From contig JBFLVN010000123.1 of NCBI GenBank assembly GCA_040758475.1, positions 1 through 11,114 of the forward strand: DNA of 11,114 bases, given 5' to 3'. The translations under genes were made by a program, and so were the position numbers. Every line of letters starts with the position of its first letter. The first letter of the stretch is position 1. The notes beneath the pieces are model-generated. The model saw only the letters and a program-made list of their open reading frames with translations. It was not told the origin of the DNA and did no database searches. The stretch comes from JBFLVN01 sp040758475 (GTDB lineage Bacteria; JAGRBM01). Shown here piece after piece: positions 6,614 to 11,114 of this stretch.

Positions 6614-7144
6614 TTAAAGGGCGCTCTGGGCGCTTCGGGCCGGGGGGCGCGTACCTTTCTTGAGGCGTTTCTGGATGATCGCGCGCTTTAGCGCCGAAAT
6701 CCGGTCGATGAAGAGTTTTCCGTCCAGGTGGTCGATCTCGTGCTGGAAGATGACGGCCGGAAAACCTTCGAGCGCCTCGTCGATGGGTTTTCCGTCCAGG
6801 TCCATTCCCTGGAGGCGGATCTTCTCCGAGCGCTTTACTTCGGCGACTTCCCCAGGGACGGAGAGGCACCCTTCCTCGAAAACGATCTCCCCCGACCTTT
6901 CCACGATCTCGGGATTCAAGACGGCCCGGAAGTGCCCCTCTTCCTGCCCGGCCGTAGGGTCCACGACGATGAGGCGGATGCTTCTTCCGATCTGCGGCGC
7001 GGCAAGCCCCACGCCGGGGGCGGCGTACATGGTCTCCCGCATGTCGGCGGCGAGTTGCCGGAGTTCATCCGAGGGGCCGGGAAGGGGTTCAGCCACTTTC
7101 TTTAGAACCGGATCGGGCCAGGTGAAGATTTTGAGTAGTGCCAC
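6614..7144 (-). CDS. def: Peptide deformylase
   Basis: This 176-residue metalloenzyme removes the formyl group from the N-terminal methionine of new proteins as they leave the ribosome. All three family motifs are present in order: GVGLAAPQ at 44-51, EGCLS at 91-95 (the metal-binding Cys93) and QHEIDHLDG at 134-142 with the HExxH metal ligands H135 and H139. Length fits the family (about 165-190). I choose the GTG at 7144, giving MALLKIFTWPDPVL…, because this matches where deformylases normally begin and an AGG lies 6 bases upstream. An ATG at 7168 in the same frame would add eight residues but has no suitably spaced ribosome binding site. The usual neighbour fmt is not in the window; instead the small DUF4177-like gene follows directly. 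A well-spaced promoter lies at 7223-7195. Confidence 0.96.
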   Translation of the reverse strand: MALLKIFTWPDPVLKKVAEPLPGPSDELRQLAADMRETMYAAPGVGLAAPQIGRSIRLIVVDPTAGQEEGHFRAVLNPEIVERSGEIVFEEGCLSVPGEVAEVKRSEKIRLQGMDLDGKPIDEALEGFPAVIFQHEIDHLDGKLFIDRISALKRAIIQKRLKKGTRPPARSAQSAL

Positions 7145-7194
7145 GGAAAACCTGCTGGTTTGATGCATACCCCGAGAAGGGGGCTTCCGGCTAC

Positions 7195-7223
7195 AAGATA
7201 AGTCCCCCCGCCCCGCCTGCCAA
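7195..7223 (-). promoter_or_regulatory. def: Candidate sigma-70 promoter for def
   Basis: On the minus strand TTGGCA (7223-7218, 5/6 to the -35 consensus) and TATCTT (7200-7195, 4/6 to the -10) are separated by exactly 17 bases, a G-rich spacer. Transcription would start near 7187 and leave a leader of about 43 bases before the GTG at 7144. The match is by eye only. Confidence 0.5.
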
Positions 7224-7269
7224 GCGGGAAGGCCCTTCTTGGCCCCTTTGGCAACGGGGCGTGTAGAAT
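7219..7269 (+). promoter_or_regulatory. Palindrome and weak candidate promoter before the TPR gene
   Basis: GCCAAG (7219-7224) and CTTGGC (7238-7243) form an inverted repeat around a GC-rich 13-base loop. Its left arm overlaps the def -35 on the minus strand; its right arm supplies TTGGCC (7239-7244) on the plus strand, followed after 19 bases by TAGAAT (7264-7269), a 5/6 -10 box. The long spacer makes this promoter uncertain. Transcription would start near 7276, upstream of the ATG at 7308 but past the in-frame TTG at 7239, which supports the later start. Confidence 0.3.
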
Positions 7270-7307
7270 CCAGAACGCCGTCAGGAAGCGGGGATGGGCG
7301 GCCGGTC

Positions 7308-9284
7308 ATGACCGTTTTCGTCAAACCTTCGCGCCCCTCCGGCGGCGCCTCTTCCAAGGAGGCCGCCGCCTCGGAGCAATTCGCCGAGCACGCCCGCCAG
7401 GCCCGGGACGAAAGCCGAAAGGCGGAGCTATTCCTCCAGGCCGCCCATTTGGCGGAAGAATCCGAAAGCGACCTGGACCGGGCTGTCGCCTTCTATCAAT
7501 CCGCCCTCGAAGCGGACCCCTCCCAGTTATCGGCCCTCGTCTCCCTGGAACGCATCTTCCTTCGTCTCTCCAACTGGCAGGCCCTCTATCAGACCTACGC
7601 CCTCCACGCCGACGTGCTCCACGAGCAGGACCGCGCTTCGGCCCAGGCGGAAGTTTTTCGCAAAATGGCCCGCATCGCCCTGGAGCGCCTCTCGGAAGAA
7701 GAGCTCGCCGCCGTCTGCTACGAAAACCTGATCGACGTGATGCCCGGCGACCCGGAGGCGATCCGCTTCGTGCTGGCCCGCCACGAACGGAATGGGAATT
7801 GGACGGCCTACGAGCAAGTGCTCACCGCCCAGGCTCCCCGGGTCACGGACCCGGTGGAAAAAGCCGAACTCCTGCGGCTCCTCGGGGAGACGCTCCAGGT
7901 CCTCCCCGACGGCGGCGCCCGGGCCCTCGAAGCCTATGAGGAAGCCCACCGCTGCGACCCGCAAAATCCCCGGGTCTTCCAGGGGCTTGCGGCGGCTCTT
8001 TCGAGCCAGGGGCGTTCCGAAGAACTCATCCATCTTCTCGAAGGGCGGGAAAAACTCCTCTCCAAATCCGGCGGCGCCCGCTCCGAGCAGGAACTCTTCG
8101 ACCTGCGGATCGAACTGGTCGACCTCTTCGCCGAGCAAGGAAGCGAAGGGCGAAACCGCGCGTGGCCCTATCTGGAAGGTGCCGCCTCCCTGCGCCCCGA
8201 AGACCGCAAGGTCCTCTGGCGCGAAGCGCGCCTCGCGGCGGTGAGCGGCCAGCCCGAACGGGCCGTCCAGGCATACGAGCGGCTCATTGCCGTCCTCCCC
8301 GAGGATTCGCCGGGGCAAGCGAGCGTGCTCCTCGATCTCGCCGCGCTCTACCGCTCGCCCCTCGAAGAACTCGAAAAGGCCCACGAATGCCTCCGAAAAA
8401 TCCTCGAAATCTACCGGGACGATCCCCTCGCCCAGGACCTCTGCGCCGCCCAGCGGATGTTCGCCGAAATGGCCTTCGACCGGGGGGACGACAAGACGGC
8501 GCTCCTTTATTACGAAGCCCTTCTCGAAAAAACTCCTCCAGAAGAAAAAAGCCTTCGTTCGGAATACCTGGAGCGCGTCGCCCAGATATCCGACCGGCTG
8601 GGCGAGCGGGAAGAAGCCCTCAAATACTACGAACAGGTGCTCGAACTTTTCCCTCGCTTCCGGCGGGCCCTGCGCGGGCGGGCGCGCCTCACTTTCGAGC
8701 TTGGCCGCTGGAAGGACGCCCTCTCGGCTTGCTTCGCCTATTACGACGCCTTGGGGGGAAGCGATCCGGAAGAAGAACGGGGCCTCGCCCTCCGCATCGC
8801 CGCCATCTACGAGCAACTCGAAGATTTCGACCGGGCGGAAGAGAGTTTCCGGGGATTCCTCCGGGCCGATCCTTCCGACACGGAAGCCCAGGAGGGCCTG
8901 GGCCGCGTCTACGAACGGACGGGCCGCTTCTCCGAAGCCGCGACCATCTGGGAAGAACTCCGGAAAAACTGCGATGGCTCGGGGGAAGAAGAGCGATGGG
9001 CCGAGGCAACGGAGCGCCTCGCGCGCCTTGCCGAATCCCGGGGGAAAGCCGACGAAGCCCTCTCCCTCTATGAGGAAGTGGCCCGCCGGCGCCCCTCCCG
9101 CCCTCGCCCCCACGAACGACTCGCGCTCCTGTGCGAAGCCCGCGGCCAGTGGAAAGAAGCCCACGAGCATTACGTCCAGTTGCTTGGCGCCCTTCCCTCC
9201 GACATCCCCGAGGACCTCCGGGCCCGCATCCAGCACCGCATCGAAACTGCCGAGCGGAACGCCTTCTACGAGGTCTCCAATTGA
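7308..9284 (+). CDS. Tetratricopeptide-repeat protein
   Basis: This 658-residue protein is almost wholly alpha-helical repeats with the TPR pattern, such as DRAVAFYQSALEADPSQLSAL near residues 53-73, REEALKYYEQVLELFPRFRRAL near 428-449 and FDRAEESFRGFLRADPSDTEAQ near 507-528. There is no signal peptide or membrane segment, so it should be cytoplasmic and act as a scaffold for protein-protein contacts; partners are unknown. I take the ATG at 7308 (MTVFVKPSRPSGG…) because the frame further upstream is low-complexity, begins with TTG and crosses the candidate -10 box. The ribosome binding site is weak. The first 25 or so residues look disordered. Its stop overlaps the TTG start of xerD by four bases (TTGA), so the genes are translationally coupled. 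High GC gives a long open frame on the opposite strand, which I regard as a shadow. Confidence 0.88.
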   Translation: MTVFVKPSRPSGGASSKEAAASEQFAEHARQARDESRKAELFLQAAHLAEESESDLDRAVAFYQSALEADPSQLSALVSLERIFLRLSNWQALYQTYALHADVLHEQDRASAQAEVFRKMARIALERLSEEELAAVCYENLIDVMPGDPEAIRFVLARHERNGNWTAYEQVLTAQAPRVTDPVEKAELLRLLGETLQVLPDGGARALEAYEEAHRCDPQNPRVFQGLAAALSSQGRSEELIHLLEGREKLLSKSGGARSEQELFDLRIELVDLFAEQGSEGRNRAWPYLEGAASLRPEDRKVLWREARLAAVSGQPERAVQAYERLIAVLPEDSPGQASVLLDLAALYRSPLEELEKAHECLRKILEIYRDDPLAQDLCAAQRMFAEMAFDRGDDKTALLYYEALLEKTPPEEKSLRSEYLERVAQISDRLGEREEALKYYEQVLELFPRFRRALRGRARLTFELGRWKDALSACFAYYDALGGSDPEEERGLALRIAAIYEQLEDFDRAEESFRGFLRADPSDTEAQEGLGRVYERTGRFSEAATIWEELRKNCDGSGEEERWAEATERLARLAESRGKADEALSLYEEVARRRPSRPRPHERLALLCEARGQWKEAHEHYVQLLGALPSDIPEDLRARIQHRIETAERNAFYEVSN

Positions 9285-10216
9285 AGGAGTTCGACGCCGC
9301 GGCCGAAAAGTTCCGGGCGTACCTGGCCGCGGAGGCGGGCCTCTCGCGCAACACGATCGCTTCCTACGGGGCCGACCTCGCGAAATTCCTCTCCTGGTGC
9401 GAAAAGGAAAAAATCCTCTCGCCCAAAGACTTCGGCGTCCGCGAGGCGAGCCAGCACCTCTCCTACCTCCATGAAAAGAAATTCTCCCGGACCACGATCG
9501 CCAGGCGCCTTTCCACTCTACGGCGTTTCTTCCGCTTTCTCCTCGAAGATGGCGGTATCGACGAAGACCCCCTCGCGCTCCTTACGACGCCCAAGCTCCC
9601 GCGATCCCTTCCGGCCGTCCTGAATCAAGGCGAAGTAAAGCGCCTCCTGGAAGCTCCCGACACGGACGAGCCCCAAGGCCTTCGGGACCGGGCCATGCTC
9701 GAACTCCTCTACGCGACGGGGCTCCGGGTTTCCGAGCTCTGCGGCCTTCGCCTAGGGCAGGTAAACGCCCGTGCCCGATTCCTGCGCGTGATGGGAAAAG
9801 GTTCCAAAGAGCGGGCCGTCCCCGTAGCCGGGCGGGCCCTCGAATGGCTGGAGCGGTACCTAAAAGAAGGCCGCCCCGCCCTCCTCAAAGGGAAGGAAAG
9901 CCCCTGGCTCTTTATTTCCCGGGGCGGGAAGAAACCCCTCACCCGCCAGGCTTTCTGGCAACAGATCAAGCGCCACGCCCTCAAAGCCGGGATTTCGACA
10001 GAAATTTCCCCCCACACGCTTCGCCACAGCTTCGCCACGCATTTATTGGATGGCGGCGCCGACCTCCGAAGCGTTCAGGCCATGCTGGGGCATTCGGATA
10101 TTTCAACGACGGAAATCTACACCCACGTCTCGCGGGAACGTTTGAAACAGGTCTACGATACTCACCACCCGCGGGCGAAACGCGCGAGCGGAACCCGCCG
10201 GAAGGAATCCCCATGA
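9281..10216 (+). CDS. xerD: Site-specific tyrosine recombinase, XerD type
   Basis: This 311-residue enzyme belongs to the recombinases that resolve chromosome dimers at dif. The N-terminal SAM-like domain (about 1-95) contains SRNTIASYGADLAKFLSW. The catalytic domain has R149 (ATGLRVSE), K173 (GKGSKER), H245 and R248 (HTLRHSF), H271 (LGHSD) and the nucleophile Y280 (TEIYTHV), each one residue later than the E. coli XerD set. The end, ERLKQVYDTHHPRAKR, mixes XerD-like and XerC-like features, so XerC cannot be wholly excluded. The start is TTG at 9281, overlapping the TPR stop as TTGA; GAGG lies about 7 bases upstream and the protein then begins at the usual place for Xer proteins. Its stop overlaps the next start as ATGA. 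No partner Xer gene or obvious dif site is in the window. The local operon neighbours do not suggest a phage or integron role. Confidence 0.92.
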   Translation: MKEFDAAAEKFRAYLAAEAGLSRNTIASYGADLAKFLSWCEKEKILSPKDFGVREASQHLSYLHEKKFSRTTIARRLSTLRRFFRFLLEDGGIDEDPLALLTTPKLPRSLPAVLNQGEVKRLLEAPDTDEPQGLRDRAMLELLYATGLRVSELCGLRLGQVNARARFLRVMGKGSKERAVPVAGRALEWLERYLKEGRPALLKGKESPWLFISRGGKKPLTRQAFWQQIKRHALKAGISTEISPHTLRHSFATHLLDGGADLRSVQAMLGHSDISTTEIYTHVSRERLKQVYDTHHPRAKRASGTRRKESP

Positions 10217-11031
10217 TCCGCCAAATTCCCGAGTGCGGCGTCCGCCTCGCCTCCTCCTGGATTTTCAATTGCTACCTCATCGAAGACGGTGGCGCGGGCA
10301 GGCCCTTCGTCGTGGACGCGGGAATCCCCGCGAACGGCAAGAAAATTCTGCGCGAGATGACCGGAACGCTCGGCCTCGCCCCGCAAGGGCTCTCTTCGAT
10401 CCTCGCAACCCACACCCACACGGACCACTGCGCGGGGGCGCCGGGGCTCCACCGCAAGACCGGGGCGCCCGTCTACTTCCATGAAAAAGTCCGCGATTAT
10501 CTTTCGGGCGAAAAGGCCCGCATGTTCCCCATTTCAGGCATGTCGCGGCTCGCTCCCATCCTTGGCGAGGGGCACTTTGAGTGGCGGGCCCTTGCCGAAT
10601 GGCTCGCCGCCAGCCGCTCCGAGGGAGTGGGCGCCACGCCCTCCTTCCAATTCTCCTGCCCCGTCGGCGGATTTTTGAAAGACGGAGAACCCCTCTCCGG
10701 CGCGCCCGACTGGAAAGTCCTCCACACGCCGGGGCACTCGGATTGCTCGATTTGTTTCTGGAACGAAAAAACGAAAACCCTGCTTTCGGGCGATACGGTC
10801 CTCTCGGTAGAGGGCCGGGCGTGGTTCAATCCCGAGCACGTAGAACCCGCCCTCATGGAAAAGACGGAAGAGAGGCTCCGAAAACTCCCCGTCGAGCACC
10901 TCCTCCCCGGCCACGGCCGCCCGATCCACGGCGCCGGGTTCATGGGAAACGCCTGGTCCCACCGGGACCGGGTGAAGGGCAAACCCTTCTGGACGTGCCG
11001 GGCGCGACAAGGGGCTAATGCTAGGGGCTAA
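10213..11031 (+). CDS. Metallo-beta-lactamase-fold hydrolase
   Basis: This 272-residue protein has the full metal-binding set of the family: HTHTDH at 67-72, H175 in HTPGHSD, D194 in LSGDTV and H234 in LLPGHGRPIHG. That pattern fits a two-metal, glyoxalase-II-like or general thioester/phosphoester hydrolase. Between the first and second metal motifs lies an insert of about 70 residues (roughly 95-165, containing SGMSRLAPILGEGHF and SRSEGVGATPSF), which probably forms the substrate cap. The ATG overlaps the xerD stop as ATGA, with AAGGA 6 bases upstream. No signal peptide. The short tail after FWTCRARQ is encoded by a repeated GGGGCTAA and may be a recent extension. Substrate unknown. Confidence 0.9.
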   Translation: MIRQIPECGVRLASSWIFNCYLIEDGGAGRPFVVDAGIPANGKKILREMTGTLGLAPQGLSSILATHTHTDHCAGAPGLHRKTGAPVYFHEKVRDYLSGEKARMFPISGMSRLAPILGEGHFEWRALAEWLAASRSEGVGATPSFQFSCPVGGFLKDGEPLSGAPDWKVLHTPGHSDCSICFWNEKTKTLLSGDTVLSVEGRAWFNPEHVEPALMEKTEERLRKLPVEHLLPGHGRPIHGAGFMGNAWSHRDRVKGKPFWTCRARQGANARG

Positions 11032-11114
11032 AACTCAATGATTGTTCCTGAAAAATCCCGCTCAATCATTTCAGAGAATCAAGGGATTCTGCGAATTGTC
11101 ATTCCAAACAAAAC
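11032..11114. other. AT-rich right edge with short inverted repeat, no gene seen
   Basis: The last 83 bases are about 37% GC. AATGATTG (11037-11044) and CAATCATT (11063-11070) are exact reverse complements 18 bases apart, and AGAATC/GATTCT (11075-11080, 11085-11090) form a second small hairpin. Neither is followed by a T-tract, so I do not call a terminator. No open frame with a start and ribosome binding site is seen. Confidence 0.4.

Noticed and set aside
7527..9236. Long minus-strand open frame antisense to the TPR gene
   Set aside because: Phe/Gly/Glu-rich translation is the expected mirror of the TPR codons, with no motif and no ribosome binding site.
9281..10216. Integron or phage integrase reading of the tyrosine recombinase
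   Set aside because: Catalytic residue spacing matches chromosomal XerD, there is no added domain, and no attachment site, cassette or phage genes lie nearby.
11011..11031. Direct repeat GGGGCTAA twice at the end of the hydrolase gene
   Set aside because: Only 8 bases, two copies with 13-base period; likely a chance duplication or small slippage event, with no wider array.

Overview
The window is a GC-rich bacterial chromosomal segment with dense coding and strongly C/G-ending codons. It carries ordinary bacterial housekeeping genes: release factor 2, RadA, peptide deformylase and a XerD-type recombinase. The gene set and the acyltransferase/SDR pair would fit a Gram-negative lineage such as the former Deltaproteobacteria or a related uncultured phylum, but nothing here fixes the taxon. 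I see no rRNA, tRNA, CRISPR array, insertion sequence or phage gene. The two ends (about 1-170 and 11032-11114) are much more AT-rich, roughly 40% GC by hand count, than the body.

Layout. 1-297: AT-rich, no convincing gene, though a protein-like open frame on the minus strand runs off the left edge. 298-1650 (+): a stand-alone B12-binding-type radical SAM protein. It converges on prfB, with a perfect 12-bp hairpin terminator (1671-1704) between them. 1722-2889 (-): prfB, which must be read through a classic +1 programmed frameshift; the true start is a GTG at 2889. 2944-4317 (-): radA, upstream of prfB. 4318-4511: divergent promoter region with an 11-bp-arm perfect inverted repeat. 4512-6390 (+): a lysophospholipid-acyltransferase-like protein followed one base later by an extended SDR that lacks the catalytic Tyr/Lys. 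6420-7144 (-): def (GTG start) followed by a 62-residue DUF4177-like protein. 7145-7307: divergent promoter region with a good -35/-10 pair for def. 7308-11031 (+): a TPR-repeat protein, xerD (TTG start) and a metallo-beta-lactamase-fold hydrolase, joined by two 4-base stop/start overlaps.

How the parts relate. Two genes act on the protein synthesis cycle (def removes the N-terminal formyl group; prfB terminates at UGA/UAA). radA and xerD act on recombination and chromosome processing. The acyltransferase and SDR probably form a membrane-lipid pair. The most informative non-gene signals are the prfB recoding site, a hairpin masking the prfB ribosome binding site, the inverted repeat between radA and the acyltransferase gene, and the back-to-back promoter layout between def and the TPR gene. 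I found no clear sign of a wholly new system; the least understood parts are the radical SAM protein, the acyltransferase/SDR pair and the TPR protein.
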